A stretch of DNA of 64,000 nucleotides from Prosapia bicincta (Eukaryota; Arthropoda; Insecta; Hemiptera; Cercopidae). The DNA lies in the NCBI GenBank assembly GCA_036971475.1, contig JBAIZL010000376.1:7749501-7813500 (forward strand). Reading direction: 5' to 3'. A program made the position numbers and the translations under genes. Below, piece by piece: positions 1-11,794 of the stretch. Numbering within the stretch: the stretch's first letter is position 1; every line of letters begins with the position of its first letter. The notes beneath the pieces are model-generated. The model made no database searches, was not told the origin of the DNA, and saw only the letters and a program-made list of their open reading frames with translations.

Positions 1-631
1 TAAAGAAAATACTAACTTATATCGTAATTATAAATTATTTAAAATGCAGTAGTGCCTTATAAAATACTATAAGGAGCTATTAATTCTGTTATTGTTTTAT
101 GAGAAAAAATGTAAAATTTAAATCATGGCATGGTAAACATTTGAATTAGTTTTGTTTGATACATTGACAAACATAAGATTTGAATCGTAAAACTACCACT
201 TGATCAGATTGAAGTGTTTCCGTTTTCAAATAAACTAGGCCTATTTGATGCGTTACCGTCATCAAACTTATGCTAGGGTTGGTTTTCAAACTTTAGTTAG
301 TTCATATAATACAAATTTCTTAAGAGATTGTTTGCACTTGTTAGAATTACTAAGTTTTCAACCCATAGGGCAATGCATGGATAATTTACCTTAATACCAA
401 AATTATTGTAACAACTTGAGTAGGCTATCAAACGTTTATCTGAGACATTCTAAGAGATTTAGGACTTTTGCAACTTGTTCCTAAATGTAAGATGGGGAGC
501 TGTAGAGGTTAATCGTACAGAGAGATTTCGATGTTTCAACATTTACGGAAATGATTGCCGCAAGTCTCAGATCTCTTCTAATCGCAGTGGGTAAGGTCAG
601 AATGGTTGCGTGGAAACTCGCCATCTATTAA
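1..631. other. left flank of the palindrome, no gene seen
   Basis: AT-rich single-copy-looking DNA with no open frame of note. It has no counterpart beyond position 18907, so the palindrome ends here. It does not resemble the LINE that borders the other edge. Confidence 0.6.
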
Positions 632-1042
632 CAGATATAAACTACCTTGATAACTATAAATGAGTCTGCTTTTAAGACGATATTAGATATCGGTTAACAT
701 TGTCAACACAATCCTTTTTTTAATTTTTCAATAGTTCGTGACCTAAAATATTATGCATAGTAATAATATTATTTTCCTCTACAATTATACAGTTAATCGA
801 TATAACATATGAATAACATATTTAAAATCGACTATCATTTTCTTTGTCATTGAATAAAGTGCAGTTTCCGTTATTTTTTATGGCAATCGATTACAGCAAG
901 ACCTTCACTTAATTACATGCTTACTGATTTACCATGATGCATAACTAAGAATCTCAGCCTAATAGTTATTTAATCCCTGCACCTCCCCCTCCTCGACTAT
1001 TTTAAATTGCACGCCTGCTTTAATGTAATTTGTAAGTGATTG

Positions 1043-1044
<2 letters not shown>

Positions 1045-1076
<32 letters not shown>
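1045..1076. repeat. (AT)n microsatellite, left arm
   Basis: An uninterrupted AT tract, mirrored at about 18463-18494 with equal length. Confidence 0.95.
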
Positions 1077-1079
<3 letters not shown>

Positions 1080-1371
1080 TAAAATTATATTATGAATCCT
1101 ATCACCACAAGGCCTTTTTCAATATTACTTGTTTCAATAAAATTACTATTTATTAGGTCTTTTATAACACACCCTTTCCTCAATCAAGTGTTTGACCAAA
1201 TCACAGCTCCTGACGTATGTCTTGTACTTTACAGCTGGAACTTGGCTCCGTGCAAGTTGTTAACTGAAAGATCATTCATAAATATAAATCTCTAATTATA
1301 ATTAAAAACTAATTTTATTCTTCCAAAAATGTAGCTTGGAAAATTATTCGATGGTAGTTCATTTCTGTATG

Positions 1372-1374
<3 letters not shown>

Positions 1375-1416
<42 letters not shown>
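1375..1416. repeat. (AT)n microsatellite, left arm, length differs between arms
   Basis: The AT tract here is 2 bp shorter than its mirror at about 18121-18165. This shifts the pairing sum from 19537 to 19539 for everything outside it, which shows that the two arms mutate independently. Confidence 0.95.
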
Positions 1417-1418
<2 letters not shown>

Positions 1419-1975
1419 CAATGTACCCTTGCTCTAATTTTCCTACAGGATCTTTAATTCTAAGGATTCTAAATTAAGACGTAGCTCTTGCTTTGACAAT
1501 AACTGATTTATTTTAATTTGGTTCAAAGTTGTATTATTTACAGGTAGATATACATACATAAATTTTTAAAGCTATAATTTCCCGATAGACAACAAAACAC
1601 TTATAATTATTTTTAAATTAGCAATTCTTATAAAATGTCCTAAATTATCTTAAGACGTGTACAGGTTGCTGCACTTGGTTTGATGAATTTTATATTTGAA
1701 TGACTAATTATGGTTTTAAAGAGTTACTAAAAATATTTATAAAGCTCTTAATATTTTTTGCCTTTAAAGACTTGGCTTTAAATTTTAGATAAATTAATAC
1801 TTATTGCTTACGTGGTTTTTTATTTTACGTTATTTGACACCCATTCACCTATTCATATATCTATTGCTTCACCTATTGATTCAAATATCTATTCAATTTC
1901 ACTTTCTCTAGTCATTTTAAATGCTATTATGCGTAAATGACTTTATTTCTATAATTAATTTAACTCACAATTCAA

Positions 1976-2560
1976 CTATCTCCCTTACTTAATCCCAAGT
2001 ACTACTTTTTTATCTCCTCGCCTAATATAGCCTTTTACTTAACTATCTACCTTACTTAATCACACACATTACTTTTTTATCTCCTCGCCTAATATAGCCT
2101 TTTACTTAACTATCTCCCTTACTTAATCCCAAGTACTACTTTCTTATCTCCTCGCCTAATATAGCCTTTTACTTAACTATCTCCCTTACTTAATCACACA
2201 TATTACTTTTTTATCTCCTCGCCTAATATAGCCTTTTACTTAACTATCTCCCTTACTTAATCCCTAGTACTACTTTTTTATCTCCTCGTCTAATATAGCC
2301 TTTTACTTAACTATCTCCCTTACTTAATCACACATATTACTTTTTTATCTCCTCGCCTAATATAGCCTTTTACTTAACTATCTCCCTTACTTAATCCCAA
2401 GTACTACTTTTTTATCTCCTCGCCTAATATAGCCTTTTACTTAACTATCCCCCTTACTTAATCACACATATTACTTTTTTATCTCCTCGCATAATATAGC
2501 CTTTTACTTAACTATCTACCTTACTTAATCACACATATTACTTTTTATCTCCCTCGCTTA
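1976..2560. repeat. 67-bp satellite, nine units, alternating two variants (left arm)
   Basis: The unit carries 'ctcctcgcctaatatagcc' and recurs every 67 bp ('ccttttactt' starts at 2031, 2098 and so on). A variable segment alternates between a 'cccaagtactac' type and a 'cacacatattac' type for most of the array, giving a 134-bp higher-order period. The last unit (towards 2560) decays. Confidence 0.9.
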
Positions 2561-3871
2561 GTATCACTTTCTATTCAATTATCTACCTTACTAAAAATCA
2601 CTTAATACTTTTTTATTCCGACTTTACTTTATTTAATTTTAACGTAGTTTACTAAAAGTATCATATTTCTTTCGAGTCTTGCATTTTTACGATTTCGAGT
2701 CTTGGAACTTGACTAATTCTCGTGTTCTTCTTTGGATCGTTTCCGTACGGGTTTCATCCTTTCTTCATATTCGATTGACGTCCTTATAGCGCTAAATGCT
2801 ATTCCACTATGTCAGCATGTCATTCTTCCTCGCTTTTCCTTTATCTTGGGTGGGAATTTCTAAAACTTTCCCAAGAACAGGTGTTCGTGGACGTGTCACC
2901 ATAAACTCGATCCACCATTATAATTTTCTGCATCTACCCTTGATGTCCAACTAAATTGCTTCTCCAGTAATCGAAAAACGTCTTGCTTTACCCATAATGA
3001 AACTTTTAGAGGCCTAATAATATTAATGGTATACCAGGTGCGTGCAGTAACCGTTTTTCGGCGAAGATTTACAACTGACCGCCCTTTGTTAGATAGCGAG
3101 AGTGTGCTACGATAACACAAGTTCAAATATTTTACAAACAGTTTTCCTAACTGATATCCCTCGTTATTCGCGGGGTTTGCGTTCGTTGAACTTACCTGTA
3201 GTAGTTAAGCTATACGTACACTTATAACACTGTACACTTATAATATAATATGATATGTTTAAGTTGTAGATAATTACAATCATATTTTTATTGTGTATTT
3301 AAGATTTGATTCAATCCGAAATAAAAAGTTATACAAGTAGGCGCGACGTTTCCAAAACTAGCAGACACGACCATCGAATGCAATACCTGTTTAATATCTA
3401 ACGGGAAAACTAATTTTGATTTATTTACGGCCGCCGGATACGTTTATTGATGCTTGAATTTCGAAAACTAGTAAATGAACAGTAAGTAAACAGAAGATAT
3501 GATAAACGTATGTATAGAATTGAATGCGGATTGACTCGTCGTTAATTTTTTAGTGACGATAACGCCACTTGTTATAAATAAGATATGTCTATACGTTTTA
3601 GTAGTACGCCTAGGGTACAGTATAATGGATGTTAGGAGAATAATCACATATCTTTGTGATAAGTAACTACTGTACAGTACAAAATATATAAGACGAGAAC
3701 ACATCCTAAACCTGTACTGCAAGTATAGTGTCTCCCTAGTTTTGTTTCTTTAATACGTTACATATTAGTCGGGGAGTGACAGATCGCCTGCTTGTGGTGC
3801 CTCCTGCGTAATATAACACGATCTGAACAAGGTATCGCCAGTAGAGAAGGCTACAGGGTAGACGGCGCACT
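2561..3871. other. arm segment without a recognised gene (mirror 15666-16976)
   Basis: It holds frames of up to 84 codons on the strand pointing outwards, opening at non-ATG or in AT-rich low-complexity sequence. One acceptor/donor-like junction 'ctactacag|gtaagttc' occurs near 16340 on the + strand (mirror near 3195). Nothing matches a known family. Confidence 0.35.
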
Positions 3872-4191
3872 TGGGCCCGAGCCAATAGGAAAGCCGGATT
3901 TTCTACCCCCAACCCCTTTCCAAGATGGCGGCGCCCATATGGCGGGAACAACATTTACACCGAGCCAATAGGAAAGCCGGATTTTCTACCCCCAACCCCT
4001 TTCCAAGATGGCAGCGCCCATATGGCGGGAACAACATTTACACCAAGCCAATAGGAAAGCCGGATTTGCTACCCCAACCCCTTTCCAAGATGGCGGCGCC
4101 CATAAGCGCGGGAACATGAAGACGGCGCCTATATGGAGGGAACAAGATGGTGACGCCCATTTGGCGGGAACAAGATGGTGTCTCGCTCTAG
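3872..4191 (+). promoter_or_regulatory. tandem array of CCAAT / YY1-like / E2F-like sites (left arm)
   Basis: An 82-83-bp unit is repeated about three times and then decays. Each unit holds 'gagccaataggaaagccgg' (CCAAT box), then 'ccaagatggcggc', which matches the YY1 consensus, and 'atggcgggaac', whose complement TTCCCGCC is E2F-like. Partial YY1/E2F pairs ('acaagatggtg', 'ttggcgggaac') follow to about 4185. The block is GC-rich in AT-rich surroundings. In animal genes this YY1 site often sits at the transcription and translation start, in the orientation seen here on the + strand, which points towards the palindrome centre. Regulatory function is inferred from motifs only. Confidence 0.6.
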
Positions 4192-4769
4192 TGTCCTATG
4201 TAAAAGTGGAGTATGGGGTGTGTGTTGGTTAGATGAGGGGTTGAGGTCGCCCCAATGGTTGGTTTAAATAATATATAAAAATGCCTAAAAAACGATCGGT
4301 TTGATCAACCGACCAACGTCTTACGCTAAGTGTAACCGATCAACATACATCAAGTTCAAATAGTCAACTGGTTGTGCGAGAATCGGCCTATCATACTGCA
4401 GGCGCTCGGTATGCTTATGCCTGACGGACACACAACACACGGACACCCGCTCCCGCAGGAGGGAGATGTGTGAAGAGTATGAATACCAGTACACCAAGCT
4501 CTATGTCTGTTCCCGAATAACAAGGTCGATTCTCTGTAACGCGTAATATTGTGTGTAGCAAATATACAAGTTTATCTAGATACTTGCATTCCTAACCGCT
4601 ATGTGTAGAGGTGAAATAATAATAACTCAAATATCTCTTAGCATAAGGTTAGTCTCGGAGCTCCTGCATGCTCTGTCGTGGGTATTTCCTAGCTTTATAA
4701 AGGGAAAAAACAACGAAAAAGCCTGTACCTGCTCAGACCTGCACATCCCAGCTAAATTGGATCCAACCT

Positions 4770-5060
4770 AACCAACACATAGTAGAAGGGGTTATCTCAA
4801 CAACGTTCAGGACCATCCCCGGGGTTGTTATGAATGAAGAAGGCTCTGAATGACCTTGATCATAGACTATGGGGTGACTACGTCTAGAGGTAGTTATTGG
4901 ATAACCTAGGCAGGTAAAAATGGATCAAACCTACCCACAGGTATGGGGTGATCTCAACAACGATCAGGACCATCCCCATGGGTTGGAACGGATGAAGGCG
5001 GCTCTGAATGGCCATGATCATAGACTATGAGGTGTGTTTGACTACTTCTAGAGGTAATTA
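4770..5060. repeat. direct duplication of a roughly 170-bp unit (left arm)
   Basis: Two tandem, diverged copies share blocks such as 'gaccatcccc', 'ggctctgaatg', 'gatcatagactat' and 'tctagaggta'. The mirror is 14477-14767. Two of the arm-specific substitutions (4793 and 4801) lie here, and the right arm bases agree with the neighbouring unit, as expected for local gene conversion between the tandem copies. Confidence 0.7.
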
Positions 5061-5529
5061 ATGGAAAAAACCAAATCAGGCCTATGACGCAACCACCCCG
5101 GGACATCCTCAAAACCCTCCCCGGAGGTAGCTACCGGCGTGGGGTTTTCTTAAGATATAACTGTTTAATATATGAAATATCAACGCTCGAACGACTCAGG
5201 GCCCACCCTAAAATGAACGGTATAACCCAGGGTAATGAGGGATACAAGTTGAATGTTAAATGCCGCGTAGGGCGCTCACTCGAACCCTGACGGGCCAGCG
5301 CCTTAAAAACAAAATATCTAAAAACATACCAGGTATACCAACAGAGGTATCTAGTAGGGCCTACCTCCAAAGGTAAAAAAATAAACAGTGTAACAAAGCC
5401 TTATCGCTTGAGTGAACACGTTTGACCTACATGTGCAGGCATGCAGAGATAACGCAAATCCCTAGAACCGCAAAGACAGATAGCTACCGGTGGTCTATTT
5501 TCATATTATAAAAATAATAAGCAGTTACC
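5061..5529. other. GC-richer block without a recognised gene (left arm; mirror 14008-14476)
   Basis: The stretch between the duplicated unit and the minisatellite is less AT-rich than average. Short open frames on both strands (68 and 79 codons) overlap each other and have no family signature. Confidence 0.4.
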
Positions 5530-6795
5530 TGTACAGAAAAAATAAATACCTTTGCAGATAAGAGAGCAAGAACCTGGACACATAGAAGAATCAAATACGT
5601 GTGCAGACAGAAGAAGCAAGGATCTGGACATATAGAAGAAGCAAAGACCTGGATGGATAGGAAAATAAAGGACCCGGACAGGTATACGAGGCAAAGCCTG
5701 GGCAGATAGAAAAAACAAGGATTTGGACAGGTAGACGAGGTAGGGCTTGGGCAGATAGAAGAAACAACGATCTGGACAGATAGAAGAAGCTAGGACATGG
5801 ATAGGTAGACGAGGCAGGGCCTGGACAGATTGAAGAAGCAATGACCCAGAGAGATTGATGAGGTAAGGCTTGGACAGATAGAAGAAGCAAGAACCTGGAC
5901 AAATAGAAGAAGCAAATACCTGGACTGGTATACGGAGTAACGTCCCGGACAGATAGAAGAAACAAATATCTGGACAGATAAAAGAACCAAGGACTTTGGC
6001 ACGTAGAGGAACCAATACTTGGACAGACGGAAGAAGCAAGGACATGAACAGATAAGAGAAGTAAGGACCTGGACGGATAGAAGAAGCAAGTACCTGGACA
6101 GATAGAAGAAGCAGGGATATGGACAGATAGGAGAAGCCTTGCCAGATAGGAGGAAGTCCTTGACCTGGACGGATAGAAGAAGCAAGTACCTGGACAGATA
6201 GAAGAAGCAGGGATATGGACAGATAGGAGAAGCCTTGCCAGATAGGAGGAGGTCCTTGACCTGGACAGATAGAAGAAGCAAATACATGGACACATAGAAG
6301 AAGCAAAGACCTGGACAGATAGAATATGCAAGTACCAGGACAAATAGAAGAAGCGAGTAGTTGGACAGATAGAAGAAGTAAGGACATGGACAGATATGAG
6401 AAGCACGGACTTGGGCAGATAGAAGAAGCAAGTACATGGATACATAGAAGAAGTAAGGATATGGACAGATAGGAGAAGCAAGGACCTGGACCGATAAAAA
6501 GAGCAAATACCTGAACAGATAGAAGAAGCAAGGACCTGTACCGATGGAAGAAGCAAGTACATGGACTGATAGAAGAAGCAAGGACCTGGACCGATAAAAG
6601 AAACAAGCACCTGGGCAGATAGAAGAAGCAGGTACTTGGACAGATAGTAGAAGTAAGCACCTGGACAGACAGAAGAACCAAGGACCTGGACAGATAGAAG
6701 AAGCAAAGACCGGGACAGATAAAAGAAGCAATGACCTAGACTGATAGAAGAAGTAAGGACATGGACCGATAAAAGAAACAAGGACCTGGAAGAAA
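5530..6795 (-). repeat. 25-bp minisatellite, about 50 units (left arm)
   Basis: The unit on the minus strand is close to 'cttgcttcttctatctgtcc' followed by 'aggtc'. A block of about 107 bp inside the array (near 6131-6270) is itself duplicated. The 25-nt unit contains no stop codon in any minus-strand frame, and 25 is not a multiple of 3. All three frames are therefore open for about 1.2 kb and encode frame-shifted versions of one hydrophobic, cysteine-containing 25-residue repeat. The long open frames are a consequence of the repeat and are not evidence for a protein. Confidence 0.92.
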
Positions 6796-7103
6796 TGACG
6801 CTACCTCATGTCCACAATATATATTAGGCGCTATTGAAAATAGACTACCGCTCATTCAATATAGTGTGTAATCTAAAGCTTTACAAAAATTGAAAAAGAC
6901 CTGACATTAACATATAATATCTCGTATCCAAAATATATATATTAAACGCTAATGAAAATAAACTACCAATCATTCAATATAATCTATGATCTAGGCTTCA
7001 GATAATTCGAAAAATGAAGTGTGAAAATATTCTCTCCTATAAATAAACACCTATTGTATCATCTAGAGTTAACATAATTTAAAAAAAAAGACTAGTTACT
7101 TAC

Positions 7104-7142
7104 AATGCGAGTGTTTATAGGTTGTTGTGACGTAGACGCCAT
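7104..7142 (-). CDS. candidate 13-codon first coding exon with GTAAGT donor (left arm)
   Basis: The mirror of 12395-12433. An ATG in good context (G at -3, G at +4) opens a short frame reading MASTSQQPINTRI and runs straight into a consensus donor. It may be chance, but start context and donor are both near ideal. Confidence 0.35.
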
Positions 7143-7445
7143 CTCTCGTGAATGTATGACCTGCAGTTTAACGGATCACAATAGTTGATCAAAGTATAGC
7201 TCTCCTCCTGGGTTGATTGCAGAAAGTCTTCAAAACTAAATAACTTAAATAACGGGCTTAAACAGATATAGTCTTTAAAAGATTTTATCAACGCTAGCTT
7301 TACAGATACAGGTAAGTCCAAACTGTCTATATCATGTCTGTTCTATACGCATGCGCAGACCTCAATAGCGCATAGATTAAACAAAGATAGAGGCACTGTA
7401 AAATTTATAAAAAAGAAACATGCTGAAACGTGTTAATGAATAATA

Positions 7446-7742
7446 TTACTCTGTAATGGCCAAATTCACAGTCTGGCCGACATGTTCGATAACAGTTAAA
7501 GATTTGCCTAAAATAGAGCTCAAATCTTCCACAGTCAACGCCGTAGCGTATCGCTTTGGAAGAAAGACAGCACGTCTGTCTTCATCATCTACCTGTAAGT
7601 CTACAAGTACGGTGTTACCATACTTTGCTTCGACAAAACGCGCATTTACAATTTTATATGCCATGCCTATCTTTAGATCGCGTATAGGCATAGAATCTAC
7701 AGAATTTAAAGCTGAAAACTTTGCCGACACTGATGATGACAT
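7446..7742 (-). CDS. 98-aa hypothetical protein, possible OB-fold type (left arm copy)
   Basis: The identical twin of 11795-12091, transcribed away from the centre. I found no difference from the other copy in the coding part. A TATA box lies upstream at 7828-7834. See the right-arm copy for the description. Confidence 0.65.
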   Translation of the reverse strand: MSSSVSAKFSALNSVDSMPIRDLKIGMAYKIVNARFVEAKYGNTVLVDLQVDDEDRRAVFLPKRYATALTVEDLSSILGKSLTVIEHVGQTVNLAITE

Positions 7743-7827
7743 TTTACTACTTATTGGCAAACACTCACACAGATCACTTGAAACACAGACTATGTAAAAA
7801 ACACTATATCTCCACCTGTATATAATG

Positions 7828-7834
7828 TTTTATA
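7828..7834 (-). promoter_or_regulatory. TATA box of the 98-aa gene, left copy
   Basis: TATAAAA on the minus strand, mirror of 11703-11709. Confidence 0.5.
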
Positions 7835-8009
7835 CATAGCTGTGGAAGAGTCCATTTGAGAGGTGAGTGGACGAGTCCAAGCAAGTTGGACTGATCCATA
7901 ATTACGTCATAACTAAGACTGTTGATTACAACAAGGCGGGCGATACCGTATGTAGAGGTAAACACATCGTATTCGATGAGAAGTTTAAATACAAGTTAAC
8001 ACATAATAT

Positions 8010-9660
8010 AAAATGCACGGCCTGACTAGGGTTTAACAAACAGTATCCGCTGAGTAGACTGGCTACGGTTTAACAAATAGTATCCATTGAGTAGGTTGAA
8101 TACAAACTATCACATAGTATCCATTGTAAATATTGGCTAATGGTTATCAAATAGTATCTGATACATAGCTGGGCTAATGATTAACACATTGTATCCGATA
8201 CATAGATTGACTAGGGCTAACACATAGTATCCGAGGCAAAGATTGACTAATGGTTAACACATAATATCCATTGCACGGCTTGGGTAATATATATATAGTT
8301 AGCCTACATTTTGTGTTATGTATGTAAACCCACATATTATGCTAAGCTGGTTACCCATAGACATGGATCTATGGTAATGCAAGAGTAAGCCTAAGTGTAA
8401 CCCATACCCTGACAACAGTTACCTAGCCTCACCATAGCCTACATAGGTAGACAACCGATACCTAGCCCGACCATAGGTTACATAGCTAGACAATAGATAC
8501 CTAACCCTGAATCAAATACATAGCCTGACAACCGATACATAGCCTAACAACAGAGCTAGATCACAGACCAACGTTTCAACTACACAACATTATGCTATGT
8601 TTAACCAGCCAACATACACGAAGTTCAAACGAACAACATTGACACCAAGTTCAAATAGGCTATGGCTGGTGAAGGCTAGATCAACGTTGAAAAACTTACA
8701 CTAATCAACCAACAAACTTACACATGGTTCAAATAGGTTATGGAGGGTGAAGACATAATTATAGCTATCAATGCATACCAAAAATAGCTATGCAGAAACC
8801 GTCAAGGCCATTACACATATTGTCCAGGTATGTTGTATCAGTTACAACATACTGACTAATACGAGTACCTCCATCAAATCTTAGGTAAAGCTACCTTGGA
8901 GTCAGGCCTTAGGTAAAGCTACCTCGGAGTCAGCCCTTAGGTAAAGCAAGACCATAGGTAAAGCTCAGGTAAGGTTGGTAAAACAGCTATCTATGCATGC
9001 CCAATCTCAATAGTTACGTTAAAAAGAGCTACCGATGCTCACCCTACCATAATAGCTACGTACAGACGGCTAATATTGTATAACCTATCACAAGACTTAT
9101 GTAAAAACAGCTATGCATAACCTGTCACAATAACTGCGTAAAGGCAGCTAACAATGCCTACCCCATTAAAATAGCTACGAAAAGATAACAACCAATACAT
9201 ACCCTATCATAATAGCTATGTAAAGACAGCTAAAGATGCATAACCTAACTCAGTAATGACCGCTATTAAATAATGAACCATCACAACAGCCTCGTAAAGA
9301 CAGCTACCAACACCACAATAGCTACGTAAAAACAGTTATCGATCCATGACCCGTATTATACCATTATGTGCGTTACCCTACATCATGTATTAAGCCAATA
9401 AACGTCTAAACCTACATTCCTCCTGTATTAAGCCACGTTACCCCTACATAGGCCTACACCCTGTAGCCAATATGCACGGTACCCTACATTAGCCTACAGA
9501 TTGCGTTAGGGCAACATACACGTAAACCTGTATTAGGTATATATGGGTGTTAACCTCCATAGGCCTACATATTGTGTTAGGTCGATATACCTGTAAATCT
9601 GCAGACACCCTGCATTAAGCCAATATGCATGATACGATACATAGGCCTATAAGTCAATAA
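8010..9660. repeat. series of degenerate short tandem repeats (left arm)
   Basis: Successive low-copy, diverged arrays. At about 8020-8290 units of roughly 50 bp contain 'taacacatagtatccg'. At 8870-8980 units of about 29 bp contain 'ttaggtaaagctacct'. At 9000-9350 units of 40-48 bp contain 'aatagctacgtaaagacagc'. At 9360-9660 units contain 'cctacattaagccaatat'. No coding frame is maintained. The mirror is 9877-11527. Confidence 0.75.
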
Positions 9661-9681
9661 ACAGTGTTGTTACGTTTCATT

Positions 9682-9855
9682 CACAGATGACCTGCCGATG
9701 GTCCGGATGCCGTCCTGACCGACATTGTGTTTGACGTCATTGGCTGCGGTTATGCTGATATGTCCAGAGTGAGCTATTGCGGTCGTAACAGTATTAATGT
9801 AAGGTTTTAAACAAGCATATATTTGTCGAGCTCTGTGTGTATGATCTACACCTGC
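9682..9855. other. unique 174-bp spacer at the centre of the palindrome, with CRE and CCAAT box
   Basis: This is the only stretch between the arms that is not mirrored. It is clearly less AT-rich than the rest of the window. It contains a complete cAMP-response-type site TGACGTCA (9732-9739) overlapping an inverted CCAAT box ATTGG (9739-9743). Such paired CRE/CCAAT sites are typical of animal promoters, and the two arms carry divergent genes, so a shared bidirectional control region is a reasonable inference. A 67-codon minus-strand frame runs through the spacer and a little into each arm, but it has no recognisable domain and I do not call it a gene. Confidence 0.6.
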
Positions 9856-9876
9856 AATGAAACGTAACAACACTGT

Positions 9877-11527
9877 TTATTGACTTATAGGCCTATGTAC
9901 CGTATCATGCATATTGGCTTAATGCAGGGTGTCTGCAGATTTACAGGTATATCGACCTAACACAATATGTAGGCCTATAGAGGTTAACACCCATATATAC
10001 CTAATACAGGTTTACGTGTATGTTGCCCTAACGCAATCTGTAGGCTAATGTAGGGTACCGTGCATATTGGCTACAGGGTGTAGGCCTATGTAGGGGTAAC
10101 GTGGCTTAATACAGGAGGAATGTAGGTTTAGACGTTTATTGGCTTAATACATGATGTAGGGTAACGCACATAATGGTATAATACGGGTCATGGATCGATA
10201 ACTGTTTTTACGTAGCTATTGTGGTGTTGGTAGCTGTCTTTACGAGGCTGTTGTGATGGTTCATTATTTAATAGCGGTCATTACTGAGTTAGGTTATGCA
10301 TCTTTAGCTGTCTTTACATAGCTATTATGATAGGGTATGTATTGGTTGTTATCTTTTCGTAGCTATTTTAATGGGGTAGGCATTGTTAGCTGCCTTTACG
10401 CAGTTATTGTGACAGGTTATGCATAGCTGTTTTTACATAAGTCTTGTGATAGGTTATACAATATTAGCCGTCTGTACGTAGCTATTATGGTAGGGTGAGC
10501 ATCGGTAGCTCTTTTTAACGTAACTATTGAGATTGGGCATGCATAGATAGCTGTTTTACCAACCTTACCTGAGCTTTACCTATGGTCTTGCTTTACCTAA
10601 GGGCTGACTCCGAGGTAGCTTTACCTAAGGCCTGACTCCAAGGTAGCTTTACCTAAGATTTGATGGAGGTACTCGTATTAGTCAGTATGTTGTAACTGAT
10701 ACAACATACCTGGACAATATGTGTAATGGCCTTGACGGTTTCTGCATAGCTATTTTTGGTATGCATTGATAGCTATAATTATGTCTTCACCCTCCATAAC
10801 CTATTTGAACCATGTGTAAGTTTGTTGGTTGATTAGTGTAAGTTTTTCAACGTTGATCTAGCCTTCACCAGCCATAGCCTATTTGAACTTGGTGTCAATG
10901 TTGTTCGTTTGAACTTCGTGTATGTTGGCTGGTTAAACATAGCATAATGTTGTGTAGTTGAAACGTTGGTCTGTGATCTAGCTCTGTTGTTAGGCTATGT
11001 ATCGGTTGTCAGGCTATGTATTTGATTCAGGGTTAGGTATCTATTGTCTAGCTATGTAACCTATGGTCGGGCTAGGTATCGGTTGTCTACCTATGTAGGC
11101 TATGGTGAGGCTAGGTAACTGTTGTCAGGGTATGGGTTACACTTAGGCTTACTCTTGCATTACCATAGATCCATGTCTATGGGTAACCAGCTTAGCATAA
11201 TATGTGGGTTTACATACATAACACAAAATGTAGGCTAACTATATATATATTACCCAAGCCGTGCAATGGATATTATGTGTTAACCATTAGTCAATCTTTG
11301 CCTCGGATACTATGTGTTAGCCCTAGTCAATCTATGTATCGGATACAATGTGTTAATCATTAGCCCAGCTATGTATCAGATACTATTTGATAACCATTAG
11401 CCAATATTTACAATGGATACTATGTGATAGTTTGTATTCAACCTACTCAATGGATACTATTTGTTAAACCGTAGCCAGTCTACTCAGCGGATACTGTTTG
11501 TTAAACCCTAGTCAGGCCGTGCATTTT
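9877..11527. repeat. series of degenerate short tandem repeats (right arm)
   Basis: The mirror of 8010-9660, with the same unit order reversed. Two of the arm differences (9900 and 9979) lie in it, close to the spacer. Confidence 0.75.
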
Positions 11528-11702
11528 ATATTATGTGTTAACTTGTATTTAAACTTCTCATCGAATACGATGTGTTTACCTCTACATACGGTATCGCCCG
11601 CCTTGTTGTAATCAACAGTCTTAGTTATGACGTAATTATGGATCAGTCCAACTTGCTTGGACTCGTCCACTCACCTCTCAAATGGACTCTTCCACAGCTA
11701 TG

Positions 11703-11709
11703 TATAAAA
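11703..11709 (+). promoter_or_regulatory. TATA box of the 98-aa gene, right copy
   Basis: TATAAAA in 'cagctatgtataaaaca', 86 bp before the ATG. A second AT-rich run ('attatatacagg') follows. A CRE-like TGACGTAA lies near 11628, about 75 bp further upstream. Confidence 0.5.
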
Positions 11710-11794
11710 CATTATATACAGGTGGAGATATAGTGTTTTTTACATAGTCTGTGTTTCAAGTGATCTGTGTGAGTGTTTGCCAATAAGTAGTAAA

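Larger units (their letters stand above)
632..9681. repeat. left arm of an 18.3-kb palindrome (inverted repeat arm A)
   Basis: This 9,050-bp arm is the reverse complement of 9856-18907. Base x on the left pairs with 19537 minus x for most of the arm, and with 19539 minus x outside the (AT)n tract near 1375-1416. The outer edge is the match starting at 'cagatataaac' (632); the inner edge is 'gtttcatt' (9681). Differences I found between arms are at left positions 1234, 2646, 4715, 4793, 4801, 9558 and 9637, plus the 2-bp (AT)n change; this is a minimum count. Identity is therefore about 99.9 percent. Confidence 0.97.

Noticed and set aside
3925..4232. Short frames starting MAAPIWREQ in the GC-rich array
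   Set aside because: The ATG is part of the repeated YY1-like site and the peptide simply translates the 82-83-bp repeat. It is better explained as regulatory or repeat DNA.
5506..6781. Three overlapping long open frames (313, 391 and 396 codons) on one strand, mirrored at 12756-14031
   Set aside because: They come from a 25-bp repeat with no stop in any frame of that strand. The three products are frame-shifted readings of the same unit, so length alone is not evidence of a protein. At least one begins at a non-ATG codon.
7456..7797. 113-codon frame opposite the 98-aa gene (mirror 11740-12081)
   Set aside because: A shadow frame on the complementary strand. The other strand has the TATA box and the ordinary protein composition.
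9670..9873. 67-codon minus-strand frame across the spacer
   Set aside because: Short, no domain, and it ends in both arms; its openness can be explained by chance in a less AT-rich 174-bp segment.
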